Shown one piece after another: positions 39,587 through 53,474 of a stretch of 64,000 nt of DNA. Location of the stretch: positions 56,808,987-56,872,986 of the forward strand of contig OU744726.1 in NCBI GenBank assembly GCA_916613615.1. Direction: 5' to 3'. The stretch's first letter is position 1; each line of letters opens with the position of its first letter. Position numbers and translations under genes: made by a program. The stretch is from Steromphala cineraria (Eukaryota; Mollusca; Gastropoda; Trochida; Trochidae). Below the pieces are notes generated by a model. It worked only from the letters and a program-made list of their open reading frames with translations, did not search any database and had not been told where the DNA came from.

Positions 39587-42500
39587 CTGAAATTTATAAT
39601 GAATCAATTATATAAACAAAACTTTGATAGATACATTAAATGCCTCTTATAAAAGTTTATTTCATTCTGAATTGCAAGATGGAAATAGATATAGCTGATT
39701 CTAGGCACCTAGAAGAGCTGAAGGTACCATGTGGCAGTAGGATGCTGTTCATGTTTTTGTCTATTGAATCCAAGGATGAAAAAAAATAAATGCACTAACA
39801 TTACTGCTATAACATTTCAAACTGGTTTTCATTATAGCTCCCAACATTTTACTAAATCAGAGTCTAGAATCACAAAACAAGGGCAATAAACTCTGCAAAA
39901 GGGAATTCATGCTTCTGAATAACGAACTACATGAAGGTAATGAAACCCTGAAGACACACAGCAAATGTTTGTTATCCTATCTTAAAATGCTTCTGAGAAA
40001 GTTGTTCTTTTGAAGACACTTGAACAGAGTCCAAAAACACAGAACAAGGACAATGACTCTGTACAAAATACTTGCACACTTCTGATTTAGGAACTCCATC
40101 ACAGTACCGATACCCTAAAGACACACAACACATTTGGTTATCCATCTTAACTCCTTTAACTCGGACAGATACCCACCTGCACGGATGGACGTAGCCCAAA
40201 CCTATCTCATCCTACCACTTTATGGAGGGAAGATAATAAATAATAAAGATGTTTTATGATTTAAGAAAGAATAAAAGTACCGAGGGTACAGAAGCTCACC
40301 TTAAAATGAATGATGTGGTAAAATTATTTAATTATACATGTAACCATCTTTTATATAATTGATTATGGCTGCCATCATGATTTTTTTATCTTTTAAAATA
40401 CTAGTCTTCTTTTGGAAACGACTAGAGCTTGAACAAACATTAATACACGAATGATATAATCATGATAAGTTAACAAGCAGTAGGTTTTTGTATAACTTTT
40501 TTGTATATCTATGGCTGAATTGGTGACCATCTTGTACTTTTTAATCTTCAAAATGCTACTTTTATGTGGGCATCCGTATTAATTTCATTATGATATCTTG
40601 ATTGGTTTAGGTGTATCCATTTAAATGTCATTCATTACTTACAGGATGGTGGCCACTTACATTTGTTTTGTAGTGAATCATTAATATGATTTCAAGATTA
40701 TTTCACTGATGGTTATGCTGCATGGGATATTGAGAATCCCAAAAGTACAGATTTTTCAAGGAAAATGAATGACTGATTGAGAGGAAAGTCATAAACACAG
40801 CAATGCATAAGACACATTTATTTTGTTCACATAATATTTACATGTCAAGTGACCATGAGATGTCTTTCATTAAAGTATCAATATATTTAACACTCATACA
40901 GTACTATAATGGTAAACATTTTTGCATTGTCAAATCAACAGAGAGATATGACAAATCAAATTTCCTTACTTTTCTTACTAAACCCTTTTCGATTTTTTTC
41001 ATATTTATTCCACATCAACTTATCATGTAGATTGCTAAACACAAGGCTTATTGTAGACAAGTTTTGTGTAAGTTGTTATTCTTAGAAAGAACATATCACT
41101 GTCATGAGAATACAAGTCCATAACTTTTATTGCATACACATGGGCCATGGCCATATAGCATAATGCTCTGCCATATCAATTAGGTCAAGTTGATGATGCA
41201 ACAGACTAGCAGCTGACACTGTGATGCTAGCAGCCTGCCTTGGGATGTGTATTAGTGGATAGTGGAATATCTGAACTCTGGTTGACCCCTTATGTGTGGT
41301 ATTTAAAGGAATATAAGGGAGATACCATTGTTTAAAATTTAACATGTTTAATGTGATTTGGTTTTTGCAGCTAGTTGCCATAAAGATTTTAAACAAATTA
41401 ATCAATTATGTTTGTCTTTCATCTTAATTTTTTTTAGAAACACTTAAAAATATAGAACAACTTGCACGACAATCTTAAATATTCCATATTTAAGATAATA
41501 TTATGATTAGTAAGTTCAAATTAGAGAATTTATATGGTGCCAGTGATCACTTGATGAAAGCTTAAAATTTAATAATAATGATGTGTCATCTGCAGCTGAA
41601 AAGTCAATATGGCTGCTATTGCGGCCATCTTGGATTCTAAAAACTGAAACGTCTACCTTTCTGTGAGGAATCACTATAGGTATAACATACTACAATATAA
41701 AAATGATATCTAGATTGGTTTAGAAGAAATAGTCTTTGTCATGAAATCTAATTGAAAATTCAATATGGCTGCCATGGCGGCCATATTGGATTCTCAAAAC
41801 TTAAACGTCTACCTTTCTGTGCAGAATCACCATAGGTATAACATACTACAATTTCAGAATGATATCTGGATTCGTTTAGAAGGAGTAGTCTTTTTCATGA
41901 AATCTAATTGAAAATTCAATATGGCTGTCATGGCGGCCATCTTGGATTCTCAAAACTGAAACGTATACCTTTCTGTGAGGAATCACCATGGGTATAACAT
42001 AATACAATTTCAAAATGATATCTGTATTCGTTTAGAAGGAGTAGTCTTTTTCATGAAATCTAATTGAAAATTCAATATGGCTGTCATGGCGGCCATCTTG
42101 GATGCTCAAAACTGAAACGTCTACCTTTCTGTGAGGAATCACCATGGGTATAACATACTACAATTTCAGAATGATATCTGTATTTGTTTAGAAGGAGTAG
42201 TCTTTTTCATGAAATCTAATTGAAAATTCAATATGGCTGTCATGGCGGCCATCTTGGATTCTCAAAACTGAAACATCTACCTTTCTGTGAGGAATCACCA
42301 TGGGTATAACATACTACAATTTCAGAATGATATCTGAATTCGTTTAGGAGGAGTAGTCTTTTTCGTGAAAGTTTACGGACGGACAGACGGACAGACGGAC
42401 AGACAGACGGACGACGGACGAAGCGCCATGACATAAGCTCACATTTACTTTGTAAAGGTGAGCTAAAAAACCAGTATAACCCTGTTGTGCATTGCACTGC

Positions 42501-45500
42501 CGGCCCTGGGGTTTATTAGGTCACTGTCCCTCTGACCTGGTCACCATAACATTTGTGTTCCACTCATTACTCTGGAGAGTATCAATATAATGGTTTGACA
42601 CTTCATCATTTAAATATATATGAGCTTTTTATGAGTGAGTATTGTTTTCCATTTTTAGCTCATCAGGACTGAAAGTCCAGATGGGCTTATGGCATGGCCC
42701 GTCGTCCGGCGTCCGTCCGTCGTCCGTCGTCCGTCCGTCGTCCGTCCGTCCGTAAACTTTTGACACTTTCGACTTCTCCTCATGAACCATACACATTAGA
42801 GAGCTGAAATTCTGTGTACAAGTACCTTAGCATATGGAGATTCTAATTTGTAACTTTGGTGACCCTGTGACCCCAAATAGGGTCACAGGGGTCACAACTT
42901 CAAAAACCTATTTTAATCTTCTTCTCCAGTTCCAAAAGGAGTAGAGAGTTAAAAATGATATGTGCAGACTCCTTGGCCAATGGGGATTCTAATTTGTAAC
43001 TTTGGTGACCCTGTGACCCCAAATAGGGTCACAGGGGTCACAACCTTAAAAACCTATTTTCATCTTCTTCTCCAGTTCTAAAAGGACTAGAGAGTTGAAA
43101 GTGATATGTGCAAACTCCTTGGACAATGGGGATTCTAATTTGTAACTTTTGTGAACCTGTGACCCCAAATAGGGTCACAGGGGTCACAACCTTAAAAACC
43201 TATTTTCATCTTCTTCTCCAGTTCTAAAAGGACTAGAGAGTTTAAAGTGATATGTGCAGACTCCTTGGACAATGGGGATTCTAATTTGTAACTTTGGTGA
43301 ACCTGTGACCCCAAATAGGGTCACAGGGGTCACAACCTTAAAAACCTATTTTCATCTTCTTCTCCAGTACTAAAAGGACTATAGAGTTAGAAATGATATG
43401 TGCAGACTCCTTGGCCAATCGGGATTCTTAATTGTAGATTTCGTGACCCCATGACCCCAAATAGGGTCACAGGGGTCACAACCTTAAAAACCAATTCTCA
43501 TCTTCTTCTCCAGTTCCAAAAGGTCTAGAGAGTTAATATTGATATGTGCAGACTCCTTGGACAATGGGGATTCTAATTTGTAACTTTGTTGACCCTGTGA
43601 CCCCAAATAGGGTCACAGGGGTCACAACCTTAAAAAACTATTTTCATCTTCTTCTCAAGTTCCAAAAGGTCTAGAGTGCTGAAATTATATGTGCAGACTC
43701 CTTGGCCAATGGGGATTCTAAATATTGATTGCGTGACCCCATGACCCCAAATAGGGTCACAGGGGTCACAACCTTAAAAACTTATTTTCATCATCATCTT
43801 TAGCTCCTAAAGGTCTATTGAGCTGAAAGACTGCATGTAGACTCCTTGGCCAATTGGGATTCTAAACTGTAGGTTTGTGACCCCATGACCCCAAATAGGG
43901 TCACAGGGGTCACAATCTTAAAAACCTATTTTCATCTCCTTCTCAAGTTCCATAAGGTTAAGAGAGTTGAAATTTAATGTGCAGACTCTTTGGCCAATGA
44001 AGATTTTAAATTGTAGATAACGTGACCCAATGACCCCACATTAGATGACAGTCTATTGCAAATTTATTTCTCCTTGGATATTTTAGTGTGGACTTCTTTC
44101 ACTGTCTGATATTGGCGATCTAGAAAGTGTTGAATAATAATACATTTGTTTTGTAATTTTTTTTATAGGTTTTCTTGCAATAGGTTACATCAGTTTCATT
44201 TTTAGCTCATCTTGCCTGTATAAAGCAAACTTGATATGATGCCTGATGAGCTACAGAGCCAATGGCTCTATTTTTAATTGATTTTGATCACTTTTGAAAG
44301 TTGTTTTTTGTGGGTTCATGAAGAACGACTTTTTTAATCAATTACATAAGATTTGTAAGAAAAAATATGTCAACTTATCAGTGGACCTTAATGTTCTGCA
44401 GTGATAATTGACAAGCAAGAAGATAAAGGGTTATAACATGTATTTGGCACCACTGTGCTAAATGACGGTATAGATATCCCACACAGGTTGTATTATCTGC
44501 CGTGGGCTCTCCCTATCACTGTGTACAGCACATTACTAGATGATCTCAAGTTCCCCAGAGCTTATCGGCAGTGTGCTCTATGTTCCACCTGACTGGCCCA
44601 CGATATGAAGCCATCAAACCTGTCAAGTGTAGTTTCACTCAATTCCACACACGCCCAAGGAAGAGTGCTTGTCTTTAGTTTAACATGTGTAGACATGTTC
44701 ACATTTTGCAGCAAATATTTCAATGTTTGTTTTTGGCCTGTTTATCAAATGCAGCACTGAACAAGTTCTAAACTCTATAAGAAACTGTTATTTCTTTTGG
44801 TTATGTATATGTCTGTCAAATGTCATACTTCTTCTATTGATTCAAATATTTCATTATTCACAACATCATGATTAAAAGATTGACCAAGTTTAAAATAAAT
44901 TCAGTGAAAGACAAACGAAAGTGTACATCTTTTAACAGTGTTTGAAATAAGCTAAAAATGTAGCCAGCCCAAAATTGGTATTTTGTAAATTACAATGGTA
45001 AAATTTAAGAAAAGCTCAAAAAGTTACCAGTCCCGACCAAAAGTAACCAGTACCGGGCTGTTGGACGGGCCTTATTTCATACAATGCTTTTAACCATTCC
45101 TATCATTATTAAGATTTCTTTCCAAATAGGACACATGTATGAAAATGTTCACTTTGAACCAAATTGAAGAAAGTTGCCATGTCTTATTTCAAATCCTATA
45201 TGATCCCCTTCACCTGTGATCCCACACAATGAGAGAGAGACCTAGAGGGATCAGGGGGTTGGTCTTGATCTGCACTAGAGCTGCCTGCAGGGTAGGGATT
45301 ACTCTCTTGATACACCCACCATACATTAATACCTGGATCAAGGGATCTGTACCTACCAGGTATATATTGGCTGAAATATCAACAGGCGATTGTTCTAGCA
45401 TAAAGAAAGCTTTCACAATGTTCTGTATGCACCACAGAGGTATGATATGCAGACTTTGATACTTACATGATAATATGCTCTCTTCTACTGGGAGTGAACT

Positions 45501-48500
45501 ATGACCGATAACAATTTCCATAAACACTGAAGAGGGGTTTGCAAAGTTTAACCTCCATTATTTTGCATTCATACAAAACAGTCTACCTTGATGACACTAT
45601 CACATCCTTTTTTCAGATATTCATTTTCAGAAATAATTTTCAGGGCCATGTTAACGGGACCATTCGAGCGGTCTATTTTTTGTTGAAATGAAATTCAGGA
45701 GGACTTTCCTGTTTACAATTATATAAGATGTCTACGTGATAATTTCACACTTAAATTCAAATATATTTGTGAGGTTAGCATTTCAGTTGTTCAAGATTTA
45801 ACAATTTGACAAAGAATAAAGTGTATCGCTCAAATAATAACATCGTGATCGTGGAATGCCATACTACAACAAAAAAGCTGGGGTAACTGATAACTTTTAT
45901 TATGAGTTATTTGTAAATATGCCCCTCTTCTATCGATCAAGTAGTTATTTCTTAATTTTGTTAATGAACTAGCATAATAGAGCACATTTGTTTTCTCGCA
46001 ATGCTAACATTTCAAAATGGCGGATGAAACCCGATCGAGTTGTGCCTTTAATAACCGGCTGTGAGGACTTTGTAAGTGTTGACAAGGCCCTTGCAGCAGG
46101 GTACTATCTAGGCTTACAAAGCCCCCTCATCCAAACCTGGATATTCCACAGATTTAAACACTGTCTGTTAACACATGTGACATCTGTGAGGTATACATAA
46201 CAAAAATAGAGCCATTGGCTCTGTAGCTCATCAGGCATCATATCAAGTTTGCTTTATACAGGCAAAATGAGCTAAAAATGAAACTGATGTTACCTATTGC
46301 AAGAAAACCTATAAAAAATTACAAAACAAATGTATTATTATTCAACACTTTCTAGATCGCCAATATCAGACAGTGAAAGAAGTCCACACTAAAATTTCCA
46401 AGGAGAAATAAATTTGCCATAGACTGTCATCTAATGGAGAAAAATAGGTTTTTAAGATTGTGACCCCTGTGACCCTATTTGGGGTCATGGGGTCACAAAA
46501 CCTACAGTTTAGAATCCCAATTGGCCAAGGAGTCTACATGCAGTCTTTCAGCTCAATAGACCTTTAGGAGCTAAAGATGATGATGAATTAAGTTTTAAGG
46601 TTGTGACCCCTGTGACCCTATTTGGGGTCATGGGGTCACGAAATCTACAATTTAGAATCCCCATTGGTCAAGGAGTCTGCACATATCGTTTTAACACCCC
46701 AGTCCTTTTAGAACTGGAGAAGAAGATGAAAATAGGTTTTTAAGGTTGTGACCCCTGTGACCCTATTTGGGGTCACAGGTTTACCAAAGTTACAAATTAG
46801 AATCCCCATTGTTCAAGGAGTCTGCACATATCACTTTCAACTCTCTAGTCCTTTTAGAACTGGAGAAGAAGATGAAAATAGGTTTTTAAGGTTGTGACCC
46901 CTGTGACCCTATTTGGGGTCATGGGGTCACAAAATCTACAATTTAGAATCCCCATTATTCAAGGAGTCTGCACATATCGTTTTTAACTCTCTAATCCTTT
47001 TAGAACTGGAGGTGAAGATGAAAATAGGTATTTAAGGTTGTGACCCCTGTGACCCTATTTGGGGTCACAGGGTCACCAAAGTTACAAATTAGAATCCCCA
47101 CTGGCCAAGGAGTCTACACATATCATGTTTAACTCTCTACTCCTTTTGGAACTGGAGAAGAAGATGAAAATAGGTATTTAAGGTTGTGACCCCTGTGACC
47201 CTATTTGGGGTCACAGGGTCACCAAAGTTACAAATTAGAATCTCCATATGCTAAGGTACTTGTACACAAAATTTCAGCTCTCTAATGTGTATGGTTCATG
47301 AGGAGAAGTCGAAAGTGTCAAAAGTTTACGGACGGACGGACGACGGACGACGGACGACGGACGACGGACGGACAACGGACGGACACCGGACGACAGGCCA
47401 TGCCATAAGCCCATCTGGACTTTCAGTCCTGATGAGCTAAAAAGTTAAAGATTATTGTCAAGGCTGACCGTAACAGAATCATAATTTTATCTGGAAAGTC
47501 TCATTAAAAGGTGTGCACATATTAAGATTAGATCAATGATGAGTGCTTTCTCTCAAAAGAAGTTTTGCTGTTCATGCTAAGGCTCAAGGGAGAAGTCATG
47601 TGTCTATATAACAAACAAAAATCACAGGTATTCATTTTTATTAGCCTTTTTCAGAAAATCATATTCATGTGTACTTACACAATCACTCAATGCATTAGGC
47701 ATATGAGGCACTTTTTAAAATTTCACTATGACTATCATGAATCACCATATGTGTCGATAGTGGTATAGAGGACTTACAAAGACCAACTCATTCAGCTCAG
47801 CTTTTGTGGTACACAGGTACACTAAACGTTAGGAATTACTATGTGGCAGTATAGAGGTGCCGGATTCAAAACGGTCTTTGGCCAAAACAACAGCAGATTG
47901 GTACTTGAAGTTGGTGATTATTTCAACTTAGTTTATAATAACACACACAAACTAAACCTTAATTTTAACATTTCAGCATAAATATATAACTTTACTAAGA
48001 GAGACAAGATGATGATATTTGTCCATAACCTTGTGTATCATACCTTGTGTATCAACATATAAAATCATGTGTTTGCAACGGCGGTAATTACTTTAACTTC
48101 TTTTTATGTAAACAAGGTGTCCGTCAAGGTGATAATCTGTCCCAAATTTTATTTTCAATATTTCTAAATGATCTTAAAGACTCTCTAGCTGCAGATTCAT
48201 GTTGTGGTCCACAACTTCAATATTTTTGTTCTCCACAATCAACCTGATAAAGGAGTTAGCATTTTTCCATAACCTTGTGTATTTGACGATTAAGAAGTAT
48301 ACAAAATAAACATCTAACTTTTCTTATAGTGTATGTAGGCTTGTTTTTACTCATTTTCCTAATCAAGCAAATAAACACAATCCTGGTAATTATCCTTTGC
48401 ATTGATAAAGCATTCTTTATGTGGGGTTAATTGCACAAATTCTTTTTATCAGAATTGTTATACTTGTAGCCCTCTCTGAGCCTTGATAAGATTTGTTAAG

Positions 48501-51500
48501 GTACAATACAGACCTTTGTGGTGCGAGTACTAAATCAACTTGTGGCGCCATTTGAGTAAACTCAGAATTGATTCACCTCTAAATAAACATACAATTACAA
48601 AATCAGATTAAACTCCTAGCTAATGAGGCTAGCACGGATTGTTCACTTTCTTACCTCTTCAAAGTAGAGAGCGTTGTTAAGGAATGAGTGACGGTTGTCA
48701 TGGTGGGAGAACACATGACCAGATATAGGTTGCTGCAACAGAAAATAAACTTTATTATTATCATGGATGATTTTTAGAAGGGTAACTTACCGGTAGTCTA
48801 TGAGAAATCTTAATATAATCTTAGAAATATTACTTTCAAGAAGACTTTTTACATTTTCCAAATATTTGTTAGATAAGTCAGAAGGTAAAATAATAAACTG
48901 GCCAATAGTAAGAAATATATTACAGTCATACAACCACAATACTGTTTACAATCACATGTACATATCATGATAATCATTGTGGATTTGCTTTATCCATAAT
49001 TGCTTCTTAGTTATCTAAAACCAAGAAATGCAAGTAATAGTTTTTCTTATTGTTTATGATTTTTCAGAATACCGTATTCGACGCAATAAGCGTCCTCTCC
49101 CTATAAGCGCCCCCAAATGGTGCTTTTAACTAAAACAACATAAAGTGCCCCCTCTCCAGGGATACCATACATGACAAACCTATGAAACTTTACATAAAAA
49201 AAGGTTTGAAGACTTGTTTTCAGTCCTCCTCTTTAATCACGGTAAACTTGGATTTGTAACATTTTTATCATTTGACTGAATGATTAAGACATTCTAATAA
49301 AAAAAAACTCTTTCCAATTTTTTAACCGCCCAGGGCGCTTAATAGGTCGAATACAGTACATATTTTTACAAACAACTCTTTTGACAATGTTTAAATGTCA
49401 TGTTCTTTTGATCTATGTAAACATTGACAAAATCAGATGAAAGGAAAATATATAAAACCAATAAAAAGTGTTATTCCAAACAAACAATAATTGGTCCTGT
49501 TTAGCAAATATCCCAATTGGGGTCATATTCAAGAAAGAATTGGCACCTTCAATGCAGAAATCATTAGACGTCTAGGAAAAGGCTTGTAAAATACTAACAG
49601 CTCTTGATAAGTCTTTTCATCTGTAATGATTAAATACAAGCTTACACAATTAGTAACGTGAGAGCACTGAGTACATAACAAAGCCCGTTGATATTATCAT
49701 TATTAGAAAATTACCTTGAAACTAAGTGTTTGATATTATATATATATTCAACTACACAGGTAACAAAAAGAGTCCTTGCAGCACAGTTATGGTATTTTAT
49801 CAAAGAAGAATCAAATATTACCATTTGAACATTGAACAGAGTCAGCCAATTAAAAACCAATTTTAATGCACCAATTAAACAAATGAAATAATCTAGAACA
49901 GGATAACGATAGAGTATCCTGCAACACTTAGATGAGAGGCTATGATTGTCATTTATACAATATTCTTGCTTAAAATGTAACCGTCCAAAAACTTTTCCTT
50001 TTTTTATTACTGCATATCTTTTCTTTCCACCAAATACTCCTTGTCTGTTCTTAGACACATTTCAGTGATTCCCCACAGATTGAGAATGTATCTCAACAAC
50101 TCATGATCTGCTTACAGTTGTGTTTGATATGTATACGTCAAAATAAATCCTTCCAGTCTTCAAGTGGCAATCCCTTACCATGCAACCCAGCAACTCAACC
50201 AACTATTGCTTACAAAAACTACTCAAGTCTAGAACAAGTAAATAAATGATCTGATATATCACAGTGCATGTTGCCTATCTTCAATACTAACGTTCGTCAA
50301 AATTCCAGTTTGAACTGCAACTTTATTGTATTGTAAGAAAACTTTTCAACAATCATTGATACTAATACAACTATAAGCAGCAGTAAAATAAAATTCTTAA
50401 TCATATTGGTATGTACCGTTATATGCACATGTGGATATTTCACCTTCCTACACCTCAAAACATTGAAAACATAAACATCCTGAATTTCATGTAGCTTTTA
50501 ATCACCTTTTCCACTGACAAATCTAATTAAAATACTGATCTTCAATAACTATTAAGTAAAGATTCAATAACTATAAGTAAGAAGGGATTCTTCTTACAAT
50601 AAACTGACTGTTGGGAGGTAATCATATAGTGTACTGTAGGGGGCTGTGAGGGGTGTACAGACTGGAGCGACTCCCAGATACTCAAGTGGGTCTCCACTAT
50701 CACCTGGCAGGAGCAGGACACAAACAACTCCTCACACTATATTGAGATAAACATACGAAGGATTTATACACTGTTGGATTACTTTCTTCATGCATATAAA
50801 TGGTGTTCTTGTGAATTGCTAGCCTTTGATTTCTCCTCTTATTTTAAAATTTCACATCCTCGATAATCCAGAGTAAATGTTCACTCTTCACTTATACCCT
50901 GAAATGTAGGTAAGACCCGATGATTTTATAATCTTTTAATGATTGGCCCCGACCCCTCACAATTACCCAACATATAAACCATGTAAAAAGATTGACTTTG
51001 AAACAAGTGAGATCTTCATCAGTAAACCCTATCACCAGTATCTTATCCTTGGTAGTTGCCTCTTCAATGCTCAACCGATAACATAAACTATTGACTTCCA
51101 TTTCTTCTAATGTATTTACAGAATATAGACCTAGCAGAGGTGTTTTATGATAAAACCAACTTGATTGGTACTCTGGTCAAGCAAACTGTGGTACTAAAAA
51201 TATCTGGTCAAGTATTAAAGACATAAACTGGAATCAAGGTAATCAAGGATTTAAGAAACATTTAACCTGGGTTATCAAGTATATGTTTCATTGTTTCTAA
51301 AGATATTTCCGAATATCGTTCCTCTTTAAATATTCAAACTATATAATATTTCAAATCTGAACACAGTTTTGCCAGAAGGCAATCATGTAGAAGGTTTTTT
51401 CTTAAAAGATTGAAAAAGGACATGAATAAGGAAGGACAAGGTTTGATATTGCAGCCATCTTTCAAACACCATTTCTTCCATTAAACACAGTAGGGGTGGA

Positions 51501-53139
51501 ATATCATAGCATAAGGTTGGAATAAAGCCTAGAGGCCAGGAATCGATGTATTGATATCTCATGAGCTGTCAAGCACCACAGAGTATGGGAAGACTTATAG
51601 GTGGAGAACAAAGACTCCAGTCCATCACTGACAACAAGAGGAAGTATCCAAACACTTGTACAACTCTCCATGAATAAAGCCTTATTTATTGACCAATGAA
51701 AAGAAGGGGATTAGTGGCACAAATTGGAAGATTTCCTAAGGCTTAGCAGGAATACTGGTGACATGAATTAGTGACGACCGATTGGAACTGAATAAGGACA
51801 CAATAAGTCTATCAACCTAATCTGTTGTTGAATAAAGCCCTAAGGGTATATATATCTTCAGTGTGTAATTCAGTTTCAAGTTCCATGTGATGTCCTATGT
51901 ATACACAAAGACCAAATGAATAACACATCTTTGTTGAACACCCAAAATATGTCAACATAACACAACACCTTGAACCCAACACATCTCTTTGGGCCAGATA
52001 GATCAATTAGTTGAAGTATGGATTTGTGGTGCTAAAAATCCCAACACATTTGCTCTAGTGTACCGAGTAGATGAATGTTTCTGAAATGTTTGACTTGTGC
52101 ACAGTAGGTCCAGAAATGGATAAACATATATTCTTAAAAATCCCTTATATTACATAGTTGATTATTTTTCAGCTCAATTCTTTAACTTAAAAGCATACTT
52201 TCATCAAATAAAGTGAATACCGGACAAATAACTTGCAATTTATAGCCATTAAATATAACTTTACGATTTAATCCTATTCTTTTTGGTTAAACAGAGAGCT
52301 TGTGTCCTTGATTTAGGCTGGTAACGAAAACTTGGAAGAATTGGGAAATAAATGTTTAAATCTCTAAGTCAATATCCTTGAAGACCAACAGTATGAAAAA
52401 ATGAAACAATAAGGCCATTTGACATAGATAAACAACTGTCTATCATTGATGCTATTACTATCAGTAAGGACAGCAAAAAACACTTTTATCAATCTAGAAA
52501 ATAAACATAAATTGATGGTAATTGTTGAAGAAAAAACTTGAGACCCTTACTGACTTTTGATTTCAGATGCGGAATCAAAGTTATGTCATTGTAATAGGTT
52601 GTGGACTTTTGTTATGTGTTAGCATATATAAATCTTTTTTTTTAAGGCAATACATTTTTGAAAAACAACATGCGCAGCACAATTTAATACTGAATAGTAT
52701 TGAGAACCCCTTAAATTGTACAATCAAATCAAATAAATTGTACATTGTATATAAAGATTTTTTCATAAAACTTGATATGTAATTGCTAGTATTTGAATCC
52801 TTACAATGTGTGCATGATCAAATTCTGGCTAATTCTGAAGGTTTTCAAATTCTGATTTGATATTCCCTTCCAATGTGATGGAAAGGTTGTTCTAAATTAT
52901 GAACTAAAACGTCTTGACTCCTACATAGCATTTATTGTTATCCAGAAATCTTTGTTTGCTTATCTCAACTTCTTAGAAGAGGCAAAAGTTAATGTACTTT
53001 CTTCATATATGACAACTAAATTCACCTTTGATCTCTTGTAGAACTTCTCAGGAGGTTGTGGTTTAGCTAACTGTCGGTACTCGCACACAAAGTCATTCCG
53101 TGATTTGCTTCGGAAGTGACCATAGTACCCAGAAGGAAA
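39050..53139 (-). CDS. Unidentified protein gene, 3' part (at least four exons)
   Basis: Exons on the minus strand: 53139-53026, about 50703-50609, 48732-48655, 39586-39050. The first three proposed exons have cag acceptors; donors are gtgaat, gtcagt and gtaaga. The last two junctions join in phase 0. The join from 53026 to 50703 is out of phase as drawn, so a small exon or a different acceptor is missing. The protein has Tyr/Arg/Pro-rich stretches (SGYYGHFRSKSRNDF, RPQTSFDGVATTTYRYAHG, ESPNREFINAMNNEAL) and a disordered Pro/Thr/Glu tail. Repeated short Tyr-Arg motifs of this kind recall axonemal microtubule-associated proteins, but I cannot name a family. The 5' end lies beyond 53.2 kb. Confidence 0.72.
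40283..42471 (+). mobile_element. Tandem-core repeat element of a second family
   Basis: It begins near agctcacctt and ends aaggtgagct. Five ~161-bp units at 41590-42360 each hold aatatggctgtcatggcggc and gaaacgtctacctttctgtg. After gtttacggacgg comes a GACA/GACGG tract (42370-42420), then a terminal hairpin at 42436-42464 (agctcac ... gtgagct). No ORF. Lies in an intron of the unidentified gene. Confidence 0.7.
42652..44276 (-). mobile_element. Tandem-core repeat element, copy 2 (inverted)
   Basis: Reverse-orientation relative of the element at 6460-7955. It starts tttttagctcatcaggact, then carries the complementary CCGTC tract (42700-42755), about eight ~146-bp units with gggtcacaggggtcacaac, and ends ctacagagccaatggctct. 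Confidence 0.8.
44277..46201. other. Intronic stretch between repeat copies, no exon recognised
   Basis: The ORFs at 45210-45527 (minus) and 45988-46200 (plus) lack recognisable motifs and splice support. A short segment near 45780-45830 resembles one at 53395-53440, a dispersed repeat. Confidence 0.45.
46202..47444 (+). mobile_element. Tandem-core repeat element, copy 3
   Basis: Same family as 6460-7955, with fewer core units (about five). The GACGG tract is at 47330-47395 and the terminal hairpin ends at gatgagcta. It forms an inverted pair with the copy at 42652-44276. Confidence 0.8.
48047..48247 (+). pseudogene. Non-LTR retrotransposon reverse-transcriptase fragment
   Basis: Encodes CKQGVRQGDNLSQILFSIFL then NDLKDSL, the QGVRQGD-NLSP-LF-IF-NDL motif of LINE reverse transcriptases. 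About 65 residues survive, and the rest of the enzyme is missing. A dead fragment in an intron. Confidence 0.85.
48655..48732 (-). CDS. Internal exon of the unidentified gene
   Basis: 78 nt, 26 codons: QPISGHVFSHHDNRHSFLNN, then ALYFEE. Acceptor ttgcag, donor gtaaga. Phase 0 at both ends, joining directly to the terminal exon. Confidence 0.75.
49070..49358. mobile_element. 289-bp inverted-repeat element (MITE-like)
   Basis: taccgtattcgacgcaataa at the left is mirrored by cttaataggtcgaatacagta at the right. No ORF. Confidence 0.6.
50609..50703 (-). CDS. Probable internal exon of the unidentified gene
   Basis: With acceptor tgccag and donor gtcagt it encodes GDPLEYLGVAPVCTPLTAP and then YSTLYDYLPT, ending in phase 0. 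The start phase (two bases before the first codon) does not match the exon at 53026. An alternative donor gtaaga, 11 nt on, breaks the frame into the next exon. Confidence 0.5.
50704..53025. other. Intronic stretch, possibly hiding a small exon
   Basis: The phase mismatch between the flanking exons suggests an unseen exon, but none could be supported by reading. ORFs here are short and without motifs. Confidence 0.4.
53026..53139 (-). CDS. Internal exon of the unidentified gene
   Basis: 114 nt, 38 codons: FPSGYYGHFRSKSRNDFVCE, then YRQLAKPQPPEKFYKRSK. Acceptor ttgcag, donor gtgaat, phase 0. It is the most upstream exon I can see. Confidence 0.72.
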
Positions 53140-53474
53140 CTGCAAGTAATGAAAAACAAAACATGACTTATTTTTAATGTCTATACTATTTTGACATTGT
53201 GTCAACATCCCAGTATCATAATTGTGACATGGGAACATAAAATAATTACAAGTTGAGTAACTTTTAAAGGTAGAGCAGTGCTCCAGATAACTTTTAGACC
53301 TTAGACAGATCTCCTATTGTTTTTTTGTGGAAACAAGATTCAAGAGTGATTCCCTTATTGTTACAGATTTTTCATATATGCTAGTGAGGGTAACTGTTTA
53401 GTTGTTCTAGATTTATAATTCAACAATTTGACAAAGAATAGAATGCATCAGGGATTTCTTTTCCAAAAAACACA

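Noticed and set aside
39587..39607. ATG at 39607 as the start of the 185-residue ORF
   Set aside because: The stretch between it and 39586 is a splice acceptor (aaatttcag), so the ATG is intronic.
45988..46200. Plus-strand ATGGCGGATGAAACC, possible start exon
   Set aside because: The ATG frame stops after 15 codons with no clear donor, and no downstream plus-strand exon was found.
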